Positions 54,007 to 64,000 of a DNA stretch of 64,000 bases are shown in pieces. Where the stretch lies: positions 1,364,001-1,428,000 of the forward strand of contig NC_016462.1 in the NCBI RefSeq assembly GCF_000226115.1, in the 5' to 3' direction. Made by a program: the position numbers and the translations under genes. The DNA comes from Thermothielavioides terrestris NRRL 8126 (lineage: Eukaryota; Ascomycota; Sordariomycetes; Sordariales; Chaetomiaceae). Positions within the stretch are counted from its first letter, which is position 1. Each line of letters starts with the position of its first letter. Under the pieces are notes generated by a model. That model made no database searches. It was not told the DNA's origin and saw only the letters and a program-made list of their open reading frames with translations.

Positions 54007-57000
54007 TCACAGCTCGTCGTTGTCGTCGAGCTCCGACGGCTTGAGCAGCCCGCTGACTTTGGAGCGGCGCTCGTGCTCGGCCGCCCGTGCGTCGCGCTCC
54101 TGCTGCTCCTTCTCGACCAGGTACAGCTCGGCATTGTCGCCCGCGAACTCGCGCAGCGAGATCAGGAAGTCGCGCAGCGCCAGCCGGAACCTGTCGTACT
54201 GCGTGTTGAGCGTGAAGAGACCCTCGACGAAGGCCGTGATTTGGACTCTGTTGAGAATAGGCATGTCAGTAGCTGGACTGCGGATGACGTATCATGGCTT
54301 GTGACTTACGGGGTCAGGTTGCTGAAGGCGTTCTGCAGCAGGGTGCTGACAAAGTTGCCCAGGAACTCGCGATTGCTCGTGCCCGGCTGCGCCTGGTCGG
54401 GCTGGTAGACGGGGCCCTGGATCTTTGGCTGCGTGCCGTCGGCCGGGTGCACGAAGTAGAACAGGCGCATGAGCAGCATCGACTGCGTCTTGAAGCCGGC
54501 CTTGTGGTCCTGGTCCGTCAGGACGAAGAAGACGTCCTGCAGGATGGTGATGAAGAACTGGTTGAAGAAGGCGTTCGATGTCTGCAAGTCCGTCTTCTCG
54601 GCGATGTTGTTGATCAACTCCAGGCACATGTTCAGCCCGGCCGTCTCGACATCGCGGTTGTCGTGCTTGCTGGCCCACAGGCAGGAATCGATCACAAACT
54701 TGAATTGCCGGTTGTCGAGCTTCAAAAGGGCTGTAGAGCGTCAGCATTAGTCCAACAGCAGGCTGCCTGGCATGAGACGTACCCGGGAAGCAGTGCAGGT
54801 TGATGGCCCGGAGGAGGTTGAAGAACTCAACGCGGTGCTCCGGGTACTCCGAGAAATCCTTGTTAATCATGTCCAGCGTGCATTCGAACACGTTCTCCAT
54901 GATCACGGGAACCTGGTCCTCCATAAGGCCCTGGAGACGAGGCATTAGCCCGACAGAAACCCACTGAACGCTTTCCAAACAACCTGGACATACCGAGAGC
55001 TTGGTGATCATGGCCGTCATAGCCTTCAGAACCTCTGCATCGCGGGCGCCGGGGACATTGCGGTTGTAGTCAACCAGCACCGAGTCGAGGAGCTGTGGGA
55101 CCATTTGCGCCCTGACAGCCTGCAAATCTTCCGTCTTGTCGACAAATGTCTCGACGAGCTTCAGGATCTCCTTCTTGATGGTTCGTAGGCCGCGGACCTT
55201 GGGCATCTTGGTCGCAATCTCGCCTGGGCAGGACAGTGAGCACACGTACGACCGAGGGGGCAAGCGAACAGCTACCAACCTTCACGAGCGACCGCCTCAG
55301 AGATGAGCTGACTCGTGGCGGCATACATCTGCAGCATGTCGTTGTACAGGCGGCCGATCTGGGGGAAGAAGTAGGGCCCGATTGACGAGCAAGCGGAGAC
55401 GTTGGTTTTCATGATGTTGCCAATGATCTTGATGGTATCGGCGTCCTGCAGAATCGCAGGGTTCATGGTCGCCTGCTTGATAATCTCGTCCCAGGCGGCG
55501 TTGGGGATGGCCATCAGCTCGGCCAAGAGCCGTTCCTGCTGGTTCTTGTTCCCTTGCGCGGCCACCATGTAGCCGCAGGCCTCGTAGAACGTGTGCACCT
55601 GTTGCGGAGTCAAGTCACAGGTGATCTTGCCGAGGTTCCGAATGATCTCCTCGATGAAGGGCTCATTCTCGCTCGGCTGGAGCGCTACGAAGTGGCGCCT
55701 GCACTGCTTGGCGATCTTGATGAAGGTATCGCACGCCATGTCTTGGACGCCTAGAGGGAAGTTAGCGCGATCCACGGACCTTTGCTGCCTCCTAAGCCCG
55801 GGGGGGTGGGGGTAAGTAAGGGCTTGCCTTCGTGAGACTCGTGCATGAACTCGAACAGCTTATTGACGACCGTCTTCAGGAACTTCCAATGCGCCTTCAG
55901 GAAACGCGGATACTGCCCCACAATGTACATGATATTGCTGGCAACGACCGCCTTGTTGTCTTTCCCACGCTTCATCTCGGTGAGACCAAGCAGGTCCTTG
56001 ATCACCGTCACGAGGAAGCGCTTTTCGGTCTCCTCGTTCATGGCCAGCGAGATGGAGCCGATGGCCCAGCAGAGCACGTTGCAGTTGTGCCATGACCATT
56101 CGGACCCGTCTACTTGCCGTGCGAGCTTTTCCGTCATGATCTGCTCGGTATCGACGACGTCTAGATGGGTCAGGTAGACCAGGCACTCCCGAATCGTCTT
56201 ATATAACTGCACGGTGTCGGTCTCCTTGACGAATTCACGGACGATCTCGCCCTCGTCGTTCTCGACAATCAGAACTTCTTCGGGCCGGACCATCTTCTCG
56301 ATCATCACCACCCGCAGGTTGGAGAGCACTTCATTGTACTTGTGTTTGCGGAGGGGGTAGTTGGCGAGCAGGGCCGGGTTCGGCGCGCCACCACCGCCCA
56401 TCATACCCAGAGACATCGAGGTCAAGTCGGAGATCGGCAGCGACTGCATCTCCTCATAGAGCTCCTGCACGAGCTTCAGCCAGTAATCGAGGCAGATCTT
56501 GAATATCTCGCGGTCGTCGATCTGGGAGATGCGGATCAGGTAGAAGTGACCGTGGGTAAGGAAGTCTCGATTCGGGAGGTTTTCGATGAGCTGGAAATCG
56601 TGGAGTCAGTGCTGGCCAGGGCTTGATCCGATTAGCAGAGGGACTCACCGGCAGGTGCATGCTGAAGAAGTTGCAAAGAAAGAGGGCCAAGTTCTGGATG
56701 AACTCTTGGTCGCGCGAGTTGCTTTGCGGATATGTCGTCTTCAGGTCCATGTCCAGAGGGACGATGTTGGAGATGGACGTCAGAACCTCGGTGAACATCT
56801 TGACAAGCTGCTCGTCGTATGTGTTGATCTGACCGGGGCCTCCTGTCTGCAGACCGCCAATTTCCGTCAGGCACTGCAGCGTGACGTTCCGGAACTCTGG
56901 CACCTCAAGGAATCGTGTCCGGAGCGTCTCGATCAGGGGGGTCTCGAAGATGTATCCCAGGGGAATCCAGTTGCAGAAGCGCAGGAGGGTCTCCAAAGTG

Positions 57001-57857
57001 GCCTTGATGAGGCTCGGTTGGTTTGCGCTGTTGAGGATCTCCTGGCAGAGCTGGAAGATCTGGGAAAACTCGGCACACATGGTCGTCTTAAGGTTGCGGG
57101 TCTTGGTGGATGTCATCTGCTCGGCGGAGTAATCGAAGACCTCCTCGGACAAGAGCCGCAGGATGATCATGTTGTTTTCGCACACGGACAGGCTCGAATG
57201 GCAGGCGGAGATGATTTCGTTGATGAACGTGGGCCAGTTGTGGGGCCATTCTTGCTTCAGGACGGAGACGAGGACGAGGTTCAGCTTGTTGAGAAGGGTC
57301 CGGTGAGTCTTGAGCGCCTCCTCGGAACTGGAGCATTGCAGGATATACTGCACGACGAAGTTGCGGATTCCTGGGGTTGGTCAGCTACACTCCTGCCACA
57401 ACATCAGGCGCGAGGAGACGGTAACTTGCCCTGGCACTGCTCCCGCGGTAGGACTTTCCACCTTGTCATGATCACATTATCGAGGACCTGCAAACCCAAG
57501 ACTGCCTGTGTGTGAGCTCATGTACTGGCGGCCCAATCGGGATCACGGAGGACGCACATTTGGTCTGCTCGTATGTTGCCCTCGAAAGGATCTCGTCGAC
57601 CATTAGCCAGGCATCAGGGTCTTCCTTGAACTGGACATGCGGTTAGCGAAAGTCGCGAGGATGTGCGGTGGGTTAGCTGAAAGCGGAGGATGTACCTGAT
57701 TGAGGGCGGCCTGAGCAGCTTTTTGCTATATCCAAGAGCACATCCGTGAGCATCACAATTCGCACTCGAGGCAGATCCCAGACGGGTTTACCTGCTCGCC
57801 GCGGCCCTCGTAGAAGGCGCGGACAGTCGCGTCCAGCTCTTCGATGGAGACGGGCAT
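54007..57857 (-). CDS. CRM1: Exportin-1 / Crm1 nuclear export receptor
   Basis: Crm1 carries leucine-rich NES cargo out of the nucleus with RanGTP. Eleven exons: 57857-57792, 57725-57696, 57630-57558, 57501-57430, 57370-56649, 56590-55828, 55750-55280, 55223-54994, 54930-54783, 54730-54310 and 54247-54007. They sum to 1078 residues, the family length, with every join in frame. Two introns use GC donors: after exon 4 (CAGG|GCAAGT) and exon 6 (GAAG|GCAAGC). Exon 2 is a 30 nt microexon ([10 protein letters not shown]). Marks: [69 protein letters not shown] and the end [13 protein letters not shown]. At the leptomycin-B cysteine position the protein has Thr525 ([15 protein letters not shown]). 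Confidence 0.97.
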
Positions 57858-59141
57858 GGTCGCACGCCTTCGTTACGTCGGTTGGTAAGTCTCCAGGCGG
57901 GCCGTGCCAACAAGCGCCGAGCGATGCGCAGGAGGGGTTTCTCGATGACCAAGGGAAAGAAAGGGCACGGCGCAGCTCAACCGCGAATCTGCTGCGGGGA
58001 GGAGGGCTGGAAAGACGAGGAAAGTGCGGGAATGCCGTCGGGTTCGAGAGGGCGGTTTGGTCTGGGGGAGCGATAACTGAGGGTTGGAATGACGGAAGCA
58101 TGGAACAGAGATTGAGGGTCGGGTCGAAAGCTCCAAAGGCCGAACCCCACCAGCCTCTCGATTGTTCCTGCAACCCCGCCTTCCGCGAAGACTGCCTGCC
58201 GTGCTGCGCTGTCACTGGAAAGCTCCAGAGCGGCCCCACAATGAGCTTGAATCCTGGGATTGGAGCGCCGTGTCCGCTCCAAAAGGTGACCGTTCACAGT
58301 GATACCTACCCAATCTGCCGAGTGTTTGGGATTCTAGAAAGGGGGACGATCCAAAAAGTCGGATGCGGCTCATGCACTAACTCCCTGGATTTCTTCACTT
58401 TTTCAGTCTCCTGTGGGTGTTGAGTCGGAGCTGCCAGGAGTATCAGTCTCGGGCAACCTCAGTAAATCCACCAACCCCCTTCTCGGGCCTGTGCATTTCG
58501 ACAGAGTTTTTCGAGGAGCACTTAGTCGAGAGACCCAAATCAAATGACTTAACGCGGTTTGCACAGTGTTGGTTTCTCTGTACATTCATGCGCGGCTTCG
58601 CTTCAGACTCACGGAGGCAGATAGTCGCCGTAGGGTATTCTACAGTAGGTGGTAAAGCAACCCAAGAGGGCCAAGAGATATGAGAAGGATAAGCGCAAAC
58701 CAAAAAAGATAAAGGGCAAAAGAGCGAGAAGGGAAGAGCAGGAAGAGCAAGTAAAGGGAAAGGACAAAAAAGGATCAGGAGAACGAAAAGAGGAGAGAAA
58801 AGGGGATCCGCGAGAGAGGACGGGCGAGCGCCAGGAACCTAGGGGAAAGAGGGAGGAGGGAGGGGAGCAGAGGCGCGCAAGAGCAGATGCTCTCCCCGTT
58901 CATGCGTTCATGCGGAGAAGTCATCAGCGAGCAGAGCAACTCACCTCCCGGCCGGGGCCCCTCTCGGTCCGTGGCCCACGGCAGGGGGTGAGGCTTCCGA
59001 GAAGACCGGCGCCCGTCTCCATCTTCTTTCAGGGTAACAGAGCGGCCAAGAAAAGCGGCTGCCAACAACACCGGCTTCGCTTTCTGGATCCACCAGGCCG
59101 GGTCGGAGAGACTCCCGTTCATTTGTGTGCCAAGCGCAAAA

Positions 59142-59156
59142 GAGGGTTAGGGTTAT
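59142..59156 (+). repeat. Short telomere-like TTAGGG tract
   Basis: AGGGTTAGGGTTATA contains about two units of the fungal telomere repeat TTAGGG. A similar two-unit tract is at 44436-44450. Both are too short to be former telomeres with any confidence. Confidence 0.5.
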
Positions 59157-60777
59157 ATATTGCCCACAACAGCCCTATAAATGTGCTCTGGGACCACGAA
59201 CTTTCTACTGTCTATAGGCTGGATCTTGTGGCGGCTGAGCTCTTAAAGAAGCCTTTGTCGAATGATGCTGAAAAACAAGGGACTGCGAACATTGGATCCA
59301 AGCCAAATGCTACCTACACTGAATCCTGTTCATGGGAGCATATCCCACCACCAATTAGCTCGGTACAACTCATCTGCTTCCCCGGGCCAGACAGCTTTTC
59401 ACCCCCTACCGAGTCACAGCCAGCTAAAAACAACACATTGTCTAGACATTGTCGGCTCTGAGGGCTCGCCTTCTCTTGGGCAGTAGTTAATCGACGTGCG
59501 TTCAGCCCACGGCAATGTTCAGCCAGCAAGGACAACAATTGGTCAAATAGCGTTGCCCTTACGGGCAGTGCATGTAGGCATGGACGGCGAGCGCTGTGGG
59601 GGGCTGGCCCAATTGCGATGTCGTGCAGTGTAATGCAAGTTCTTCGGTCATCCTTACCTTCTGTGATGTAACTCGACGGCATGGTGGGAATGCAGCCTCA
59701 AGTTATTTTTGTCACCCGTCGTTCTTGAGCGGGATGAGGAGCTGCCAATCCACTGTGTGTAGCTCAAGATGTGTTCGCGGTGTACTTTGTAATTCTGTGC
59801 AGGCAAAGCTGAGCATGTGTGGCAATGCGTTGCGGGGGTAGCGGGCACAGCCTCGAGTTGCTCCTGGTTCGCCGAATCGACGATCGCCACCACTTGTCCG
59901 CTGACCCGTCTTCAACACGAGTTTTCCATTCGGATGGTACAGAGGGATTCCGACGGCTCGGGTGCACAAGAAGCAGCGAGGGAGTATCCCTGCAGCTGAG
60001 CGGCGGTTTGCCCCGCGCTTCACCGATCCGGATGCGCGGCTCACTCGAGTTCCAGCGGTTAGATCAGAAGAGGTCGCGGAGTACCAACCTCAAGCAGTGT
60101 ATGTGAGTACGCAGCATGACGCTGCACGCCATTACTCAGATGAAAGTCATGCTACGTTACTCGGGGCTGCTTGCAGCCTTGATTCTGTGCGCATTAGGGT
60201 TCTGTGTTCCCTCTGTCAGGCCTCCATCAGGTTATGGATTGTTACCGAACCGTCCCGGACTCGGGCGCAACGGCCGGGGACGGGAGCATCTGAGAGAGGG
60301 CAAGCTTCAATGGCTGGCTTGGGCCTTTGGCTAGTGTAGACCCCAAATCGCAGTTGTAGGTGCTCATCATCAGGCTCATCAAAAGCAAAACGATTTTTTG
60401 AACCTCAGCAGAGACGCTTGCACTCCGAAACCTGGGCAACGGTCGTTTTCGATGAAGTGAACCTGGCTCACCTTCTTTGGAAGGCGGAGCTGCAAGCCCC
60501 ACCACGGCCCAAATTGGGTCAGGAACCGTCCGCCCACGTCCCCTCGCCATTTGTCATCCGAACCGGTGTGCTTTTGCAACCTGCTTCTACCGTGTATATT
60601 CAAAATGCCGTCCGCATAGGACACACCAGGACCGATGACATGACTGGCGAGACGCGGGAAAATCGGCAAAGCAAGCAAAAGGCGGGTGCAGAGTCGTGGT
60701 CTCTGTCTTGGGCCGGCGCACTGCTTAGGTCGCCAATTCGGGCACTGACCCTAGCACAGCCTGCGCTAAGGGTTATT

Positions 60778-61155
60778 CTTAAAGAGGTCCCGCCAAGACT
60801 AATTTCGGAACCTACCGCTTACAAGTATTTACAAATCGCCGTGAGGGGAGTAGGGTCACCACGACTTTGAGTAACATCAACAACGAAGACTTGCAAAGAC
60901 TCGTAGCAACAACTTCGTAAAACCTCAACCAAATCGAAAAAAAAGAAAACGAAGTTAACCCGTACCCTAACCTTGACCCGTACCCTAACTATAACCCGAG
61001 CCCTAACTAGAGGGGGGCTGGTGCCGCCCCCCGCACCCCTGGCGAACTAACCCTTGGCGATAGTGCAAACCCCGTGGCGGTCTTGGCGGGGTACTGACGT
61101 TGTAAAAACATTGCCGACAATTGGCCGAAATTAGTCTTGGCGGGACCTCTTTAAG
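60778..61155. mobile_element. MITE-like element with perfect 31 bp terminal inverted repeats
   Basis: The left end 60778-60808 and right end 61125-61155 are perfect inverted copies of 31 bp, starting CTTAAAGAGGTCCCGCC. The whole is 378 bp with no coding capacity. TA next to the AAGAGG ends would fit a Tc1/mariner-type target duplication, but because the repeats run through the TA this cannot be settled from one copy. The interior has three tandem 18 bp units with CCCTAAC (60955-61008) and a partial extra copy of the TIR core (TCTTGGCGGGGTACTG, near 61081). Confidence 0.75.
60955..61008 (+). repeat. Three 18 bp tandem units with CCCTAAC cores
   Basis: Units at 60955-60972, 60973-60990 and 60991-61008 follow the pattern WTRACCCGWRCCCTAACY. 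Each contains CCCTAAC, the complement of the telomere-type GTTAGGG. The array lies inside the TIR-flanked element. Confidence 0.85.
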
Positions 61156-61252
61156 ATCCAGCGCGCTAAGCACGACTCACCCTGGACACCCTGTCCCGAA
61201 GCTCAGCAGACCCGCCTCGCTACAACCCAGTTTGTCCAAGCGGGAACACGGA

Positions 61253-61411
61253 TAACGTCGCCCACTACCTTCCCGAACACACTAGGATCTCGAACACCGG
61301 CCCAAAACGGTCTGCAAAATTTTGCCAAGAGAACTTCGCCAGCTGAGAGCGGCTGGAACCGGTCCGGTGTTTGAGATCCTGGTGTGTTCGGGAAGGTAGT
61401 GGGCGACGTTA
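61253..61411. repeat. Fold-back sequence, 48 bp arms and 63 bp loop
   Basis: Arm 61253-61300 (starting TAACGTCGCCCACTACC) and arm 61364-61411 are inverted copies with 46 of 48 matches; both differences are C/T-type transitions. The loop is 61301-61363. If transcribed it would form a long hairpin. It begins about 100 bp after the TIR-flanked element but shares no sequence with its ends. Confidence 0.85.
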
Positions 61412-62157
61412 ACGTTATGGACGGAGCACTGAAGAAATCAGCCCGGCGCTCAATTTCCTGCAACTCCGGTGTCAGCATTTTGCTCTTTCGCTTCCCGGTT
61501 CATTCCCCTCTTCCCTTCTCATGACGCGGCGAGGCCTCGGTATGCCGGCTCTCGATCGCGCATGTCAGTCTCTCCCCCAAGCCTCTGTGTCTTAGTCTCT
61601 TTCCAGCGCCTCGAGCGTTATTCTGTCCCTCCACGGGTCGACGATTCGCTACACCGTACGGCACCTGGGGCCGCGCCGACGCCAGCGGCCACAGCCCAAA
61701 CGCCAAGCCGAGCCAGTCGCGTTGAGCTTGCTCGCCCAGCCAATCCATTTCGTCTCACGAACTTGCACGTCAAACGCCTCCTTTTTCCTCTCAGCTGCGC
61801 CTGTATTCCGTTCTTGCATCCAGTCTTCCAGCCTCGTGCTCTCGCCGGCTTCCTGCCCGCAGGTGGCCCGTTGCTTGGCCCGTTGCTAGGCCTCGTCGCT
61901 ACGCCCTGATACCTGAAGGTTCGTCGTCCGACACGCCTGGTTTCCGTCTGAATCATCCTGCAACTGCACAGCGCAGCGCATCTCCTCTCCGTCCGCCTCC
62001 TTGCGCTGCAGCTCGAAGTGGGTTGATCTGCGCTTGGGGGTTACGGAATACCGTGTGGCATAGAATTCGCTAGTGATGCTTTCCCTTCCTCGCCCAATGC
62101 CTTCATGACGCTCTGCAGCCCTCTCCATGATACCGTCCCATCCTCGCCGAGATTAAC

Positions 62158-63384
62158 ATGGCTATTCCGCACAGGAGCTTGCTGTGTCTGGAGCAGCGCC
62201 AGGCCTTCGTCATGTCCAATACCACAAACACGCCTGGCGGCGCAGACACGTCATCGCCGACAGCTCCTTCGCCGGGCCAGAGTACGACCACGTCATCCTC
62301 CAGCTCGTCCCCGCCGCCTTCTCAGACGACAACGACGACCACCACAAGCTCGCAGTCACCACCACCGACCAGCACAACACCCACAAGCAGCTCCTCCCCG
62401 CCACCGCAAACCACTTCGAGTTCGACCACTCCGTCTTCTTCTAGTTCAGCACCAGTGAGCTCGTCCAGCACTTCAAGCACGACTACGCCGAGCCCTTCTA
62501 GCAGCACCCAAACCGTCGTAGAGACGGTTACTTCAACAGCCGTAGGGCAACCTGCGTCGTCATCGTCGGCGCCCTCGTCGACGACTTCAGGTTCTGCTAT
62601 CAGCCCTAGCGACAATGCGAGCGGAGGACTAAGCAACGGCGGCAAGATCGCTGTTGCCGTCGTGGTCCCCATTGCAGCCGTCGCGCTCTTGGTCCTGGCC
62701 GGCATTTACCTCTGGCGCAAGAGGAAGCAGCGAAAGGATGCCGAGGAGCAGAGACGGAAGGAGGTCGAGGACTACGGCTACAACCCGAACGCTGACCCGA
62801 CCATCCCCGCCGTGGCCGGGGCCGGGAACGCTTACGAGATGAGGGAGGATGACTCAGCGGGATACCGGGGCTGGGGTTCCACCACGGTCGCCGGGTCGAC
62901 GGGCCGGAAGGCATCGACGACCATGTCGGGCGGCGCGGCCGCCTCGTACTCGGACCCTGCCTCCCCCACTCGCGGTGCTGTTTCGGATAGCCGCTCGGGC
63001 GAGCCGCTGATGGGCGAGTCGCCGCCCTCGCCCGAGGGCGAGATCCTGGGCGCCATGGGGCCGTCCGCTGCCAACAACCGAGCCGATGTGCGGCGCGGCC
63101 CTTCGAACGCCTCCTCGTCGTACAGCGCTGCCGGCCGGTCGGACGGCTCTGGCGAGGGCCCAATCGGCGTGGCCCACGGCGGAGGCAACCAATACTATGA
63201 CCAGTACGGCGGGGGGAACCCGTATGTCGACAACGGGTATGGATATTCTGCGGCCGAGGGCGGCGTTGGCGGCGGCGGCGGCGGCCAAGCCATCATCCGC
63301 GACGTGGCGGCCAGGAGGAACACACGCATTGAAAACACGGCGCATTACCCGCAGCAAACCGCGGGCATTGCCCAGAACTTCTGA
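62158..63384 (+). CDS. Ser/Thr-rich single-pass membrane protein (Mid2/SKG6-like sensor)
   Basis: A 408-residue open frame from the ATG at 62158; a second ATG at 62212 (MSNTTNTPGG) is an alternative start. The first half is a mucin-like Ser/Thr/Pro region expected to be O-glycosylated. A single strong membrane helix follows (IAVAVVVPIAAVALLVLAGI) with a basic stop-transfer WRKRKQRK. The cytosolic tail has YGYNPNADPTIPAVAGAGNA, PSPEGEILGAMGP, a Gly/Tyr-rich part and the end TAHYPQQTAGIAQNF. The layout matches fungal wall-stress or polarity sensors. No signal peptide is visible, so either it inserts by its membrane helix with the N-terminus outside, or an upstream exon was missed. Confidence 0.75.
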   Translation: MAIPHRSLLCLEQRQAFVMSNTTNTPGGADTSSPTAPSPGQSTTTSSSSSSPPPSQTTTTTTTSSQSPPPTSTTPTSSSSPPPQTTSSSTTPSSSSSAPVSSSSTSSTTTPSPSSSTQTVVETVTSTAVGQPASSSSAPSSTTSGSAISPSDNASGGLSNGGKIAVAVVVPIAAVALLVLAGIYLWRKRKQRKDAEEQRRKEVEDYGYNPNADPTIPAVAGAGNAYEMREDDSAGYRGWGSTTVAGSTGRKASTTMSGGAAASYSDPASPTRGAVSDSRSGEPLMGESPPSPEGEILGAMGPSAANNRADVRRGPSNASSSYSAAGRSDGSGEGPIGVAHGGGNQYYDQYGGGNPYVDNGYGYSAAEGGVGGGGGGQAIIRDVAARRNTRIENTAHYPQQTAGIAQNF

Positions 63385-64000
63385 TATCCCACGCCTTTAC
63401 GACAGGCAGAGGGTGCGTGTACCTCGTTGGAGGGCGGCAGTCCTTGACACGCTTGCGCTGAGACGAGGCTCGACCAACCTTTGCTTCTCCCGTACATACG
63501 CTGAAGCTCTTGTCGCAAAAACGGCCGTTCGTTTATTTTTCTCTTGTTCTTACTTCCCGGCGTTGGTGGAAAGGGCCATACAGCAGCAGTCTTTTCCTTC
63601 ACACCTAATTGTCCCGGTTCACAAAAAAAAAAAAAAAAAGCTACATACGCATTGCCGTGGCGAAGCCTCTCTTGACGCCCGTTGTTGATATACTTTTTAG
63701 TATATCTTTTATTGTTCAATCTTTTTTCTATTTTTTGTTTCTATATAGGTATTGGGATTGACAAGGCGCCGCAGCCAGCAGTGTTTGATGGGCGGGAAGC
63801 AGCGCGTGGGCCCGGCTGGGTTCAGGAGAGGAGGAGGACGGGATATGAGATGGGTGGGTTTGGCAGCCACGGGGCAGAGTGGGAGCTGAGTGCGAGCTGG
63901 CCGGGAGTGTTGCTGTCCAAAATAAGGGAGTGTGTGAGAGGGCCTGTCGGTCACTCACTGGCTCTAGCAGCGTGTCGAGTAATTGACGGCTGTGTAAAAC
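63385..64000. other. 3' flank of the sensor gene to window end
   Basis: No gene was recognised. It contains a 17-A run at about 63624-63640, a perfect 8 bp hairpin GATATACT-TTTT-AGTATATC at 63687-63706 followed by T-rich sequence, and no family-like reading frame. Confidence 0.45.

Larger units (their letters stand above)
57858..62157. other. 4.3 kb gene-poor region
   Basis: The longest gap in the window. The 270-codon frame at 58649-59461 is purine-rich and featureless and is not called. The region holds an interstitial TTAGGG-like tract (59142-59156), the TIR-flanked element 60778-61155, and the fold-back sequence 61253-61411. The last ~600 bp probably include the promoter and 5' UTR of the surface-sensor gene. 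Confidence 0.5.

Noticed and set aside
58649..59461. 270-codon Lys/Arg/Glu-rich frame
   Set aside because: The first half is a purine-rich tract, the second half has random composition; no domain, poor start and no splice context.
61469..61909. 146-codon frame upstream of the sensor gene
   Set aside because: Pro/Leu/Arg composition without motifs; more likely 5' flank.
63624..63640. A-run considered as a retroposon tail
   Set aside because: No target duplication or retroelement sequence precedes it; simple homopolymer in a 3' flank.
1..64000. CRISPR arrays, integrases, bacterial operons or virus-like genes
   Set aside because: None seen; the intron-bearing genes and protein families are those of a fungal nuclear genome.

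Overview
The window is nuclear DNA from a filamentous ascomycete. Genes are GC-rich, carry short introns (about 50-150 nt, with lariat signals such as GCTAAC), and are packed on both strands. The proteins look most like those of Sordariomycetes, and Chaetomiaceae seems likely; that placement is my inference from protein recall, not from a search. I see no bacterial operons, no CRISPR array and no rRNA or tRNA gene. Gene models below were built by joining reading frames at splice sites that keep the frame and restore family-conserved residues.

Layout, left to right. 1-8.8 kb holds housekeeping genes: the 3' part of the urease GTPase UreG, a head-to-head pair of 40S-subunit assembly factors (Tsr1 and Utp7), peptidyl-tRNA hydrolase Pth2, and a nicotinamide riboside kinase. 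9.2-14.5 kb holds a secreted glucoamylase (GH15 plus CBM20) divergent from a bHLH transcription factor. 15.5-27 kb holds splicing factor Snu66/SART1, a small putative membrane protein, a tricalbin-like SMP/C2 protein and a large disordered protein of unknown role. 29-34.5 kb holds a TMEM135-like membrane protein, a 93-residue bHLH protein and a membrane-anchored carboxylesterase. 35.9-42.4 kb holds three genes linked to mitosis: a protein with TPX2-like FKARP and FELPGEA motifs, the DASH subunit Dad2, and shugoshin; the last two share a 512 bp bidirectional promoter. 43.4-47.1 kb holds retromer Vps29 and alanine:glyoxylate aminotransferase, followed by a short SNF2-helicase relic. 48.2-57.9 kb holds the HECT ubiquitin ligase Hul4 and the exportin Crm1. 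57.9-62.2 kb is gene-poor and contains a 378 bp element with perfect 31 bp terminal inverted repeats and a separate 48 bp-arm fold-back sequence. The last gene is a Ser/Thr-rich single-pass surface-sensor-like protein.

Functional links suggested by layout: Tsr1 and Utp7 both serve small-subunit ribosome assembly from one 350 bp promoter; Dad2 and shugoshin both act at kinetochores/centromeres from one promoter; and a bHLH factor sits upstream of glucoamylase, whose promoter has an exact AmyR-type CGGN8CGG site. Sequence oddities include three GC-AG introns, a Thr at the leptomycin-B cysteine position of Crm1, a low-complexity insertion inside the HECT domain, and a possible alternative mitochondrial start for the aminotransferase.
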